Assembly: GCA_902494515.1 (NCBI GenBank)
Contig: CABUTS010000010.1
Span: forward strand, 1-58,470
Direction of reading: 5' to 3'
From: an uncultured Muribaculaceae bacterium
Lineage (GTDB): Bacteria; Bacteroidota; Bacteroidia; Bacteroidales; Muribaculaceae
DNA: 58,470 nt
Below are positions 17,131 through 25,946 of the stretch, piece by piece. Every line of letters starts with the position of its first letter. Position 1 is the stretch's first letter. A program made the translations under genes and the position numbers. The notes beneath the pieces are model-generated. The model had not been told where the DNA came from and ran no database searches. It saw nothing but the letters and a program-made list of their open reading frames with translations.

Positions 17131-18489
17131 ATGACCGCCCGACACACCCCGGCTTCCAAAGCCGCTGCAACAATGTCGTCCACCCTGCCGGCATGGCTGT
17201 GGTGGACGGTCGGGCTTTTCTCCGCCGCGATGCTGGCGCTCCAGTTCAGCATCTACGGCCACGGCACCGATGCCTTCGACGGCTACAGCTATTTCCGCGC
17301 CTGGGACACAATCACCTCCCTGCACACCGACCAGCTCCGGCCTCCGGTCTACCCGATATTCGTCGGAATTCTCAGCGACCTCTTCGGCAAGAATGCCACC
17401 CTGATTATCATCCCGATAATCCAGTGGACAGTCTACGCTCTGTCGATGCAACTTGTCTGGAGTCTCTGCCGCTCGTTAGGTGTGCGCCGCGGCCTGGCCA
17501 TCGCCGCGGTTTTCTTCTTCCTGATGTTCCCCGGGATGTGGATGCACAACAACCTGACGATTCCCGAACCGCTCTGTGGCTCCGGACTCCTGCAGTTAGC
17601 ATGGCTCACCGAACGCTACATCCGGCGGGGCTCGCGCAAAGAGCTACTCTGGAGCTGCGCGCTGGTTATCTGCCTGATTTTCACGAAGGTAATGTATATC
17701 TTCCTCATCCCGGTGATGGCCGTGGTGTGGATTTATGTCTGCCGCCGGCGCGGGGCGCTGAAAGCGCTGACCGCCGCGGCCGTCATCGTGCCGGTGGTTC
17801 TTCCACTGCTTTATTCGCTCTGCAACCGCCACACCTACCTCCATCAGGGGCTGACCCTCGCCTCGACATGGAACGAATATTACTGCCTGCGCATGGAGGG
17901 GCTGATTCGCCCCGACGACATCCGCGACCCCGGGCTGCGCGAGCGCGTGGCCGTTTTAACCGACGCCGATCCAGGCCGCTGGGCTCCCGGCGAGAACATC
18001 TACCGCAGCGAAGTCGAATATTTCAACTGGACCGAGCTGTCGGAAATCGTTGACGACGCCGTCGCCGCCCGTCCCGGCGAGGTACTGAAAATGAGGGCAT
18101 TATACCTGCTGCGCACACTTCCCCACAGCTCCTTCCTGATCATGGAGCCGACCTACGACCCGGAGGCCCGCACCCTGCAGCAATGGAACGGCTACACCTA
18201 CCATCCCGCAGCAAGCTATATCTATCCCTTCCACCGCCATATCTGGTTCCCCGTATGGGTCGCATGGCTGGTAATCATCCTGTTTTCAATCAGCTGGCTG
18301 AGGAAACGGAAGAAGGGCGACTTCCCGCTCCTCCCCTTCATGATCGCTGCCTCAGCGGCAGTCGGTTACGGCGGAATCCTGATGACCGCCCCCGACGACT
18401 GGGGGCGACTGATGACATCGCTGAACTATTTCCTCCCCATCATGGCAGCCTCGGCCGCTACCCGATTTCTGAACCCGCGCAATGTCTGA
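17131..18489 (+). CDS. Polytopic membrane protein, GT-C glycosyltransferase-like (copy 1)
   Basis: A 452-residue protein with a short N-terminal tail and roughly ten hydrophobic segments (for example LWWTVGLFSAAMLALQFSIY). The first loop carries acidic and aromatic residues (GTDAFDGYSYFRAWD), followed by RPPVYPIFVG. This arrangement is typical of GT-C (ArnT/PMT-like) enzymes that transfer sugars from lipid carriers on the periplasmic side. A large loop of about 125 residues (CNRHTYLHQG to YIYPFHRH) precedes the last segments. The gene overlaps the next one, a paralogue, by 8 bp. The substrate is not predictable, and membership in a named GT family is an inference from these motifs. Confidence 0.75.
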   Translation: MTARHTPASKAAATMSSTLPAWLWWTVGLFSAAMLALQFSIYGHGTDAFDGYSYFRAWDTITSLHTDQLRPPVYPIFVGILSDLFGKNATLIIIPIIQWTVYALSMQLVWSLCRSLGVRRGLAIAAVFFFLMFPGMWMHNNLTIPEPLCGSGLLQLAWLTERYIRRGSRKELLWSCALVICLIFTKVMYIFLIPVMAVVWIYVCRRRGALKALTAAAVIVPVVLPLLYSLCNRHTYLHQGLTLASTWNEYYCLRMEGLIRPDDIRDPGLRERVAVLTDADPGRWAPGENIYRSEVEYFNWTELSEIVDDAVAARPGEVLKMRALYLLRTLPHSSFLIMEPTYDPEARTLQQWNGYTYHPAASYIYPFHRHIWFPVWVAWLVIILFSISWLRKRKKGDFPLLPFMIAASAAVGYGGILMTAPDDWGRLMTSLNYFLPIMAASAATRFLNPRNV

Positions 18490-19957
18490 CACCCCGAAAT
18501 CCCGGACTTCCGCTCCGGCGGAAACCCGCTCCGACCGCTTTCCCCGCTGGCTGCTCTGGCTGCTGATTTTTTTCGCCATTTTCATAATGTGCTGGCAGAT
18601 TTACTGCTCCGGCTCGATGGGCGTCATCGGCGACACTTACACCTACGAGAAAGCCTGGGAAACGCTGAAAACCCTCCATCCCGACATTGCCCGGCCGCCG
18701 GTTTTCCCGATTCTGTTAGGTATCTGTTTCGAGATTTTCGGCGTGTGGTGGGGTCAGATAGCGATCTGCGCCATCCAGTGGGGCTGCTGGATATGGGGGC
18801 TGACGCTGGTTTGGCAAGCCCTTCTGTATCTGCGGGTTAAGCGCAACTGGCGCATCGCTGCGATACTCATCTGCCTCCCCTTCTACGGCTGCTGGGTGAT
18901 GAACAACGCCGTGCAGACCGACGGTTTCGCCACCGGGCTTATCCCGCTGGTAATCTGGGAGCTGATCCGCTACCGCCAGACCGGCCGGGGGCGCTGGATC
19001 TGGTGGGCACTGGTCACGCTGCTCGGCTTTCTGTTTCTCAAGCCGCAGTTTCTGTTCCTGATACCGGTGATGACCGTCGGATGGCTCTACGTCACCTGGC
19101 GCAACCGCCGCCACCGCCTGAGGAGCCTACTGATTCCCGGCGTTTCCGTGGCGATGGTCTACATCTATTTTCTATGCATAAACCACTGCTATCAGATACA
19201 TTCCATCTCCGAAGTCACCAACTGGAACGGCTACAACTCCATGCGCATGGCCGGGCTGATCAAGGTCGACGAAATCCGCGACCCGAAAGTCCGGGAAAAG
19301 CTCCGCCCCTTCATCGAGGCCGACCCGGGGCAGAATCTCCCGGACTATTTCCTCTATTGGAATGAAATGTACTATCTCTGGCACGATGAGCTCGAGCAGG
19401 TATGGCAGGATGCCTACCGCCTCCACCGCAGCGAGGCCAACGCCTATTTCCTCGACCATTTCCGCCTGTCGTGGGAGATGAAAATCTCCCTCAACCGCGG
19501 CAGGGCCCACCCGCTGAAAACCCGCGGCGACTCCATCTGGTATGAGCTCATGAATGTCAGTCCGGAGGACCCCGAAGACCTCATCATCACCAGCGATATG
19601 TTCTACCGCGACCGCGCCGAACGCGGCGCGTATCTCGTGCCGCTGTACGACATCGCTACCATCCCCTTTTGGGCGGCGTGGCTGATAATGTTTTCATTCA
19701 CAGCCATCTGGGTCGGAAGGTGGATTAAATTCCGGAGGTTTCCGGTAATCCCCTTCACCATCGCGGCGATCACCGTCGGCGGCTATTGCACCGCCATTCT
19801 CGGCGCCTACGGCGACTGGGGGCGCCTGGTCACCCCCTACGACTTCCCCCTCCTGATCATGGCCGCCGACTCCCTCTTCATCCTCTGCTACACCCCGCGC
19901 CGGGGCCGCCGCTGCGCGGCCCAGAAGCAAAGCGCCGGCAAGCCGGCTGAACAGTAA
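18482..19957 (+). CDS. Polytopic membrane protein, GT-C glycosyltransferase-like (copy 2)
   Basis: A 491-residue paralogue of the preceding gene with the same layout: hydrophobic start, a first loop with GDTYTYEKAWETL, then RPPVFPILLG, a long central loop (INHCYQIHSISEVTNWNGYN onward) and closing hydrophobic segments (GGYCTAILGAYGDWGRLVTP). The matching motifs in copy 1 are RPPVYPIFVG and APDDWGRLMTS, so the two arose by tandem duplication and then diverged widely. The 8-bp overlap implies translational coupling. The last codons (AGKPAEQ and stop) are encoded by a 36-nt element that also occurs at 26980 and 33427. Confidence 0.75.
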   Translation: MSDTPKSRTSAPAETRSDRFPRWLLWLLIFFAIFIMCWQIYCSGSMGVIGDTYTYEKAWETLKTLHPDIARPPVFPILLGICFEIFGVWWGQIAICAIQWGCWIWGLTLVWQALLYLRVKRNWRIAAILICLPFYGCWVMNNAVQTDGFATGLIPLVIWELIRYRQTGRGRWIWWALVTLLGFLFLKPQFLFLIPVMTVGWLYVTWRNRRHRLRSLLIPGVSVAMVYIYFLCINHCYQIHSISEVTNWNGYNSMRMAGLIKVDEIRDPKVREKLRPFIEADPGQNLPDYFLYWNEMYYLWHDELEQVWQDAYRLHRSEANAYFLDHFRLSWEMKISLNRGRAHPLKTRGDSIWYELMNVSPEDPEDLIITSDMFYRDRAERGAYLVPLYDIATIPFWAAWLIMFSFTAIWVGRWIKFRRFPVIPFTIAAITVGGYCTAILGAYGDWGRLVTPYDFPLLIMAADSLFILCYTPRRGRRCAAQKQSAGKPAEQ

Positions 19958-19967
19958 CAAAAAAGCC
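19932..19967 (+). repeat. 36-nt 3'-end element, copy 1
   Basis: Begins GCGCCGGCAAGCCGGCTGAA and ends in AAAAAAGCC. It covers the stop codon of the second GT-C-like gene. Other copies are at 26980-27015 (plus) and 33427-33460 (minus). All three lie at gene 3' ends and are oriented with the gene. Confidence 0.85.
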
Positions 19968-20139
19968 GCTTCGCTCAGCCCCCAGCGCCCTGCCCAGCCG
20001 CCCGCCCCAGCTCGCTCCCTTCCAGCGCGGGGCGGCAACCCAGATTGGCGGCAACCAGATTGGGGGGAGCGGGCGGGGGTGTTTGGGGTTTTGGTTTCGT
20101 GGAAAAGCGTGAGCTTTTCAATTCCGCTCCTCCCCGAGA
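19968..20139. other. Intergenic region before the DUF5683 operon
   Basis: No credible gene is present. The sequence is GC-rich, with CAGATTGGCGGCAACC-like short repeats near 20037-20060 and a small inverted repeat, GAAAAGCGTGAGCTTTTC (20102-20119). A run of 24-nt repeats follows from 20140. Confidence 0.5.
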
Positions 20140-20219
20140 AGCAAGGATGCCAATCACCGGGGTAGCAAGGATGCCAATCACCCGAGAAGCAAGGATGCCA
20201 ATCACCGGGGAGCAAGGGA
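20140..20219. repeat. 24-nt tandem repeat, about 3.4 copies
   Basis: AGCAAGGATGCCAATCACC starts at 20140, 20164 and 20188, with a truncated fourth copy at 20211. The last few bases of each unit vary. Both strands can be translated as an 8-residue repeat, but no start, signal or continuation supports a gene. Confidence 0.9.
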
Positions 20220-20275
20220 TTTTTTGTCCGAAACGTTAAAAAATCATTAATAGGGGGCGACCGGGGGGCCCGATG

Positions 20276-20307
20276 TTTGGGGAATATCATAAAACTGCGT
20301 AAATTTG
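20276..20307 (+). promoter_or_regulatory. Promoter of the DUF5683-mltD-serB operon
   Basis: TTTG (20276-20279), a 20-bp spacer and TAAATTTG (20300-20307). The expected transcription start (about 20313) coincides with the first in-frame ATG at 20312, which argues for translation from a later ATG. Confidence 0.8.
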
Positions 20308-20389
20308 CACTATGAACTGTCCGGAAATGATAACGGAACGGCGTAATGGCATTGCAGCTCAGCTCGCCGGAATTGCGTTGCAATCGGTA

Positions 20390-21343
20390 ATGTCGCTGCG
20401 GGCGGCGCTTTGGGCGCTGCTTGCGGTGTTGCTGTTGCTGCCTGCGGAGGTCAGCGGCCAGACGGCTGTGCGCCGCGGCGGCCATCGTCATGCCCCTGCT
20501 CAGGTAACCCCGGTCGACTCCACAGCGCTCCCCAATGCCGCCGACTCCACAGCGCTCCCCAATGCAGCAAACTCCTCAGCGCTCCAAAATGCCGCAGACT
20601 CTCTGGCGCAAGCCGCGCTGCCCGACTCCATCCCTGTCGGAGCGCCGCTGAAAGCCCCCTCGGCTGTGGTGGAGGACCGCTTCGAAATCTCGGGCGATTC
20701 GCTGTATTTCAGCCAGCCCGACACCATCGGGGTGATGACAGCCGGTGAGGCCATGGGCCTGGACCAGTCGCGCCGCTCGGCCCGCAACGACTCCATCATG
20801 GGGATGCTGAAGTCCATCCCGGAGGACGAATGGGTGCCCCGCCCGGTGGAGTTCAACCCCGACCCGAACCGCGCCGTGTGGCTCTCGGCGCTTTTCCCGG
20901 GCTTGGGACAGGTCTATAACCGGCGCTACTGGAAACTGCCGATTATCGTCGGCGGCTACCTCGGTCTGGGCTACGCCACGTCGTGGAACAACCAGATGCT
21001 AACCGACTACAACCGCGCCTACGCCGACATCATGGACAACGACCCCGACACCAAAAGTTACATGGACTTCTTCGCCCCGAACGTCTCGGAGTCGTCGATC
21101 GACAAAACGTGGCTGACCAACCTGCTGCGTTCCCGCAAGAATTATTTCCGCAGAAACCGCGACCTCTGCATCATCAGTATGGTCGGAGTGTATCTGCTCG
21201 CTATGGTCGACGCCTACGTCGACGCCTCTCTCTCGCATTTCGACATCAACCCACACCTGTCGATGGATGTTACCCCCGCCGTAATGCAGGACGGGCGGCA
21301 GCACTACCCCTCCGTCGGGCTGGCCTGGGCCTTGAATTTCTAA
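20390..21343 (+). CDS. DUF5683-domain envelope protein
   Basis: The frame opens at 20312, but the promoter places the mRNA start there, and MSLRAALWALLAVLLLLP at 20390 begins a good signal peptide ending VSGQ, so I start at 20390. An 8-residue repeat (about residues 40-70, units like STALPNAAD) is followed by the DUF5683 region. That region starts AVWLSALFPGLGQVYNRRYW and includes a membrane segment (LPIIVGGYLGLGYATSW), the RSRKNYFRRNRDLCII motif and a second hydrophobic segment. The family is typical of Bacteroidetes and is often found with parB and mltD. Its role is unknown. Here it leads an operon and is 22 bp from mltD. Confidence 0.85.
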   Translation: MSLRAALWALLAVLLLLPAEVSGQTAVRRGGHRHAPAQVTPVDSTALPNAADSTALPNAANSSALQNAADSLAQAALPDSIPVGAPLKAPSAVVEDRFEISGDSLYFSQPDTIGVMTAGEAMGLDQSRRSARNDSIMGMLKSIPEDEWVPRPVEFNPDPNRAVWLSALFPGLGQVYNRRYWKLPIIVGGYLGLGYATSWNNQMLTDYNRAYADIMDNDPDTKSYMDFFAPNVSESSIDKTWLTNLLRSRKNYFRRNRDLCIISMVGVYLLAMVDAYVDASLSHFDINPHLSMDVTPAVMQDGRQHYPSVGLAWALNF

Positions 21344-21365
21344 CACGCGCTAAACTCGCTCTCAC

Positions 21366-23186
21366 ATGACGCTTGCCATCCTTCGTCCCCGCCGTCTGTC
21401 GCTGCTGTTGCTCGGGTGCCTCGCCGTAGGCACAGCCTGGGCCAAGCCGCGCGCTACGGTGCTGGATCTGAACAAATTTGCCACCGATTCCGCCATTGTT
21501 CTCCCCGAAAGCTTCGAGACCGATACTCACAAGATGCTGGAGAACTGGTATCTGCAGAATTATACCGCTCTCGACGCCGACGTTGCCTCGCGCCCCGACC
21601 CCTCCGTCACCGACGAGGAGATTATCCGCCGTCTGGGCTCCATCCCCACCACCATGGAGCTGCCGTTCAACTCCATCGTGCGCGCCTACATCGACGCCTA
21701 CACCACCAAGAACCGCGCTCTGGTGGAGAATATGCTCGGCATGAGCCTCTACTACATGCCGATTTTCGAGCAGGCTCTGGAGCGGGAGAAACTCCCCATG
21801 GAGCTGCGCTACCTCCCGATCATCGAATCGGCCATGAACCCCGACGCCGTCAGCCGCTCGGGCGCAACCGGCCTCTGGCAGCTGATGCTCCCCACAGCCC
21901 GCGGGTTCGGCATGGAGGTAAACACGCTGGTCGACGAGCGCCGCGACCCGGTGGCCTCCTCGGCCGTCGCCGCCCGGCTGCTGCGTCAGCTCTACGACAT
22001 CTACCACGACTGGTCGCTGACCATCGCCGCCTATAACTGCGGCGCCGGCAACATCAACAAGGCCCTGCGGCGCTGCACCGCCGACAAAAAGGATTTCTGG
22101 GCAATCTACCCCTATCTCCCCAAACAGACCCGCGGCTACGTCCCCTGTTTCATCGCCGCAACCTACGTGATGAACTTCTACAAGGAGCACAACATCTCGC
22201 CGGCGCTGGCCAAGAAGCCGATTCTCACCGACTCGGTGCACGTAGGCCGCCGCATTCATTTCCAGCAGATCAGCGACATCCTGCAGATTCCCGTCGAGGA
22301 GCTGAGGGTGCTGAATCCGCAGTACCGTCAGGACCTCATCCCGGGCGACATCCGCCCCTACCCGCTGGTGCTTCCCGCCAACCAGATTTACGCATATATA
22401 ATGAGCGAAGACGCCATCGCCGCCCACAACGCCGACCGCTACGCGCGCCGCGAGACCGCCGACCCGGCCACCGCGTCAGCCGCTGCTGACGCCGGCGATG
22501 TAGACGCCTCGGGCCAGGAGGGGGAATGGGTAACCACCGAGAAGGTGCTGTGGCACAAGGTGAAGAAGGGTGAGACCCTCCGCTCGATCGCCAAGAAATA
22601 TGGTGTGTCGCTGACGGCCCTGCGCAAGGCCAACGGCAATATCAACAAGGCGCGCCGCGGCCGCACACTTAAGGTCGTGACCGTCGAGAAAACCTTCAAA
22701 CCCTCCACCCCGGCAGCTGCGGACTCTGTAGCCGCTCCGACTCCGCCGGCCGACGGCGACAATCTGTTGGTAAAGCAGGATTCCGCCGCCCCCTCGCCTG
22801 CTGATCCCGCTGCCACCGACGGTTCGGCCGCCGACATCGCCCGCGCCGACGCTGCCGCCGAGGCCGCGATGACCGGCCCGGTTGACACCCCCGCAAAGGC
22901 CGAAGCCCCTGCACCAGCCGCCAAGGACTCCACCGCTGCTCCGAAGAAAGATTCCTCCGCCGCTCCGAAGAAGGACTCCGCCCCGAAGAAGGATTCCGCT
23001 CCGAAGAATAAGAAAAAAGACACGAAGAAAAAAGACACCTCCAAGACCGTCACCGTCCGCTCCGGCGACTCCCTCGACAAAATCGCGCGCCGCAACGGCA
23101 CAACAGTGGCCAAAATCAAGCAGCTCAACGGTCTGAAAGGCAATAACCCCATCATCAAGCCCGGTCAGAAAATCCGCGTAAAATAA
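21366..23186 (+). CDS. mltD: Membrane-bound lytic murein transglycosylase D with LysM repeats
   Basis: Cleaves peptidoglycan glycan strands to 1,6-anhydro ends in the periplasm. The signal segment (residues 1-26, ending GTAWA) has no clear lipobox. The SLT domain (about 115-270) has the catalytic Glu154 in YLPIIESAMNP, followed by SRSGATGLWQLM and AAYNCGAGNINKAL. A MltD-type region ends near 350. Then come a LysM (about 395-440, HKVKKGETLRSIAKKYGVS), a low-complexity Ala/Pro/Lys linker (445-560, repeated KKDS units) and a C-terminal LysM (about 560-606, VRSGDSLDKIARRNGTT). At 606 residues it is longer than enterobacterial MltD because of the linker. The stop region carries three CGCGTAAAA copies. 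Confidence 0.93.
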   Translation: MTLAILRPRRLSLLLLGCLAVGTAWAKPRATVLDLNKFATDSAIVLPESFETDTHKMLENWYLQNYTALDADVASRPDPSVTDEEIIRRLGSIPTTMELPFNSIVRAYIDAYTTKNRALVENMLGMSLYYMPIFEQALEREKLPMELRYLPIIESAMNPDAVSRSGATGLWQLMLPTARGFGMEVNTLVDERRDPVASSAVAARLLRQLYDIYHDWSLTIAAYNCGAGNINKALRRCTADKKDFWAIYPYLPKQTRGYVPCFIAATYVMNFYKEHNISPALAKKPILTDSVHVGRRIHFQQISDILQIPVEELRVLNPQYRQDLIPGDIRPYPLVLPANQIYAYIMSEDAIAAHNADRYARRETADPATASAAADAGDVDASGQEGEWVTTEKVLWHKVKKGETLRSIAKKYGVSLTALRKANGNINKARRGRTLKVVTVEKTFKPSTPAAADSVAAPTPPADGDNLLVKQDSAAPSPADPAATDGSAADIARADAAAEAAMTGPVDTPAKAEAPAPAAKDSTAAPKKDSSAAPKKDSAPKKDSAPKNKKKDTKKKDTSKTVTVRSGDSLDKIARRNGTTVAKIKQLNGLKGNNPIIKPGQKIRVK

Positions 23187-23220
23187 CTCCGCGCAACGCG
23201 TAAAACATCCCCGCGTAAAA
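23175..23220 (+). repeat. CGCGTAAAA triplet repeat spanning the mltD stop and serB start
   Basis: CGCGTAAAA occurs at 23175 (last mltD codons), 23197 and 23212. The third copy runs into the ATG of serB at 23220. The spacing is uneven (22 and 15 nt). Confidence 0.6.
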
Positions 23221-24488
23221 TGATTGCAGAAGATACAGAACAAGCTAAGCTTCAGGAAATTGCAGCTGACACCGAACTGATTCTCATCAATATTTCGGGA
23301 CAGGACAAGCCCGGCGTAACCGCCGCGCTCACCGCCATCCTCGCCCGCTACGACGCCATGGTGCTTGACATCGGTCAGGCCGATATCCACCACACCCTCT
23401 CGCTCGGAATCCTGTTCCGGACCAATCCGAAGCAGTCGGGCGACATCATGAAGGACCTGCTGTTCAAGGCCTACGACATGGGGGTGAAAATCCGTTTTAC
23501 CCCTATTTCCATCGAGGAATACGAGAACTGGGTGAGCCGTCAGGGTAAAAACCGCTGGATTATCACCATTCTCGGACGCCAGCTGACTGCCCGCCACATC
23601 GCCCTTGTTTCGGAAGTTATTGTGGAACAAGGACTTAACATCGACGCCATTCAGCGCCTCACCGGTCGCCAGCCCCTCACCGAAGGTTCCCTTCCCCGCG
23701 CCAAAGCCTGCATCGAGTTCTCGGTGCGCGGCACCCCGCGGGACCGCGACGCCATGCAGAGCCGCTTCATCGAAATCTCCTCGCGCGAGGGATTCGACAT
23801 CTCGCTGCAGGAGGATACGATGTACCGCCGCTGCCGCCGCCTGATCTGCTTCGATATGGACTCCACGCTGATTCAGACCGAGTGCATCGACCAGCTGGCC
23901 GAGCGCGCCGGGGTCGGTGACAAGGTCAAAGCCATCACCGAACGCGCCATGCGCGGCGAGATAGACTTCCGCGAGAGCTTCACCGAGCGCGTAGCGCTGC
24001 TTAAAGGGTTGGATGTCAGCGTCATGGAGGACATCGCCCAGCATCTGCCGATAACCGAAGGGGTCGACCGTATGATGCAGGTGCTCAAGCGCGCCGGCTT
24101 CAAGACCGCCATCCTCTCGGGTGGATTCACATACTTCGGCGAATACCTCAAGCGCCGTTTCGGATTCGATTACGTCTACGCCAACGAACTCGAAGTCGAG
24201 GACGGCAAGCTCACAGGCCGCTACGTCGGCGACGTTGTCGACGGCAAGCGCAAACAGGAGCTGCTGAAACTCATCGCTCAGGTTGAGAACGTAAATATAG
24301 CCCAGACCATCGCCGTAGGCGACGGGGCCAACGACCTGCCGATGCTCGCCGCCGCCGGTCTCGGCATCGCCTTCCACGCCAAACCGAAGGTTAAGCAGAC
24401 CGCCGAGCAGTCGATTTCGACCATCGGCATCGACGGCGTGCTCTACTTCCTCGGCTTCAAGGACTCCTTCATCAGCGCCCCGAAATAA
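23220..24488 (+). CDS. serB: Phosphoserine phosphatase with N-terminal ACT domains
   Basis: Hydrolyses 3-phosphoserine to serine, the last step of serine synthesis, in the cytosol. The N-terminal 190 residues hold two ACT-like domains (LILINISGQDKPGVTAALTA and WIITILGRQLTARHIALVSE). The HAD phosphatase part has DMDST at 212-216 with nucleophile Asp212, followed by ILSGGFTYF, a conserved lysine (VVDGKRKQELL) and GDGAND at 367-372. The 422-residue length fits ACT-type SerB. It starts 33 bp after mltD and is followed by mtaB after 25 bp, so it is in the same operon. ACT domains suggest feedback binding of an amino acid. Confidence 0.94.
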   Translation: MIAEDTEQAKLQEIAADTELILINISGQDKPGVTAALTAILARYDAMVLDIGQADIHHTLSLGILFRTNPKQSGDIMKDLLFKAYDMGVKIRFTPISIEEYENWVSRQGKNRWIITILGRQLTARHIALVSEVIVEQGLNIDAIQRLTGRQPLTEGSLPRAKACIEFSVRGTPRDRDAMQSRFIEISSREGFDISLQEDTMYRRCRRLICFDMDSTLIQTECIDQLAERAGVGDKVKAITERAMRGEIDFRESFTERVALLKGLDVSVMEDIAQHLPITEGVDRMMQVLKRAGFKTAILSGGFTYFGEYLKRRFGFDYVYANELEVEDGKLTGRYVGDVVDGKRKQELLKLIAQVENVNIAQTIAVGDGANDLPMLAAAGLGIAFHAKPKVKQTAEQSISTIGIDGVLYFLGFKDSFISAPK

Positions 24489-24513
24489 CCCGCCCTCCCT
24501 AAAAACTTTCCCC

Positions 24514-25926
24514 TTGAAGGCACTATTCCATACTTTCGGCTGCAAACTGAACTTCGCCGAGACCTCGGCGGTCGCCACCCGTATGGCCGGCCGCGGCATC
24601 CGCCGTGCCCTCAAAGGTGAGATCCCTGACATCATCTTCGTCAACACCTGCTCCGTCACCGAGGAGGCCGACAAAAAATGCCGCCAGACAATCCGCTCGT
24701 ACCACCGCCGCTACCCCGAAGCCGCAATTCTGGTCACCGGCTGCTACGCGCAGCTCAAACCCCAGGAAGTCAGCGAACTCCCCGGCGTGGTTCTCGTTGC
24801 CGGCAACGACAAAAAAGGTGAAGTGACCCGCTATCTCGACGAATTCCTCGCCAACAAAAAGGCCGAAACCTCCCGAGTCATAACAGAAGCTGAAGATTCC
24901 CGCGCCGGAATAGCGGCCGCGGCTTCGCGCGTGGAAGTGATTCCGGCCAAGGATATCCGCTCCTTTACGCCATCATGTTCGCGCGGCGACCGCACCCGCT
25001 ATTTCCTTAAGGTTCAGGACGGTTGCGACTGCTGGTGCTCCTACTGCACCATCCCCGCGGCCCGCGGCCGGAGCCGTTCGGCCACCGTAGCGCAACTCGT
25101 GGCGCAGGCCGAGGAGGCCGCCCGCGCGGGGGGCCGCGAAATCGTCATCACCGGTGTCAACATCGGCGACTTCGGCCGCCGACAGCCCGACCGCCCCGAG
25201 GGAGCCGCCCCCGAAACATTCCTCGACCTCATCCGCGCCCTCGACCGCGTCGAAGGGATTCAGCGCTACCGCATCTCGTCGATCGAACCCGACCTGCTGA
25301 CCGACGAAATCATCGGATTCTGCGCTACGTCACGCGCCTTCATGCCGCATTTCCATATCCCCCTGCAATGCGGTTCCGACGCCGTGCTGCGGCTGATGCG
25401 CCGCCGCTACGACACCGCCCTTTTCCGCGACAAAATCCTGAAAATCAAAGAACTGATTCCCGACGCATTCATCGGAATCGACCTTATAGCCGGTGCACGC
25501 GGCGAAACACCCGAAGAGTTCCGCCGCTCGCTGGAGTTCATCGAATCGCTCCCGGTGAGCCGCCTCCACGTCTTCCCCTACTCCGAGCGCCCCGGCACCC
25601 GCGCCCTCGAAATCCCCTACGTCGTCAGCCAGGAGGAAAAGCACCGCCGCGTTGCCGAAATGATGGAACTTTCGCGCCGCAAGCTCGAAACCTTCTCCCT
25701 CCCCTACCTCCACACCGTGCGCCCCGTGCTCCTGGAACACGCCGCCACCCCCGGCGCCCCCCTCTCGGGCTTCACCGACAACTACCTCCGCGTCCACCTG
25801 ACCCCCACACCCGCGGACCTCGATAACTGCATCCTTCCCGTCCGCCTCGACTCCATGACCCTCTCCCCCACCGGCGAGCCCGAATTCCTCGGCTCACTAC
25901 TCCCCGAAGGACTGGCGAGTTTGTAA
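24514..25926 (+). CDS. mtaB: tRNA t6A37 methylthiotransferase
   Basis: A radical-SAM enzyme that adds a methylthio group to N6-threonylcarbamoyladenosine at position 37 of tRNA. The N-terminal UPF0004 domain has Cys10 (TFGCKLN), Cys46 (VNTCSVT) and Cys77 (VTGCYAQ), ligands of the auxiliary cluster. The radical-SAM CxxxCxxC is Cys171, Cys175 and Cys178 in DGCDCWCSYCTIP. TFGCKLN and the CSYCTIP form place it with MtaB rather than MiaB or RimO. A TRAM-like tail is expected after about 400. The start codon is TTG; no upstream ATG in frame gives a better N-terminus. Length is 470 residues. Confidence 0.9.
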   Translation: MKALFHTFGCKLNFAETSAVATRMAGRGIRRALKGEIPDIIFVNTCSVTEEADKKCRQTIRSYHRRYPEAAILVTGCYAQLKPQEVSELPGVVLVAGNDKKGEVTRYLDEFLANKKAETSRVITEAEDSRAGIAAAASRVEVIPAKDIRSFTPSCSRGDRTRYFLKVQDGCDCWCSYCTIPAARGRSRSATVAQLVAQAEEAARAGGREIVITGVNIGDFGRRQPDRPEGAAPETFLDLIRALDRVEGIQRYRISSIEPDLLTDEIIGFCATSRAFMPHFHIPLQCGSDAVLRLMRRRYDTALFRDKILKIKELIPDAFIGIDLIAGARGETPEEFRRSLEFIESLPVSRLHVFPYSERPGTRALEIPYVVSQEEKHRRVAEMMELSRRKLETFSLPYLHTVRPVLLEHAATPGAPLSGFTDNYLRVHLTPTPADLDNCILPVRLDSMTLSPTGEPEFLGSLLPEGLASL

Positions 25927-25946
25927 TTTACTTTGCCGTTGAAAGA

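Noticed and set aside
19694..20491. 265-codon minus frame over the 24-nt repeats
   Set aside because: It runs through the end of the GT-C-like gene and the DUF5683 promoter; the peptide repeat is just the translated DNA repeat.
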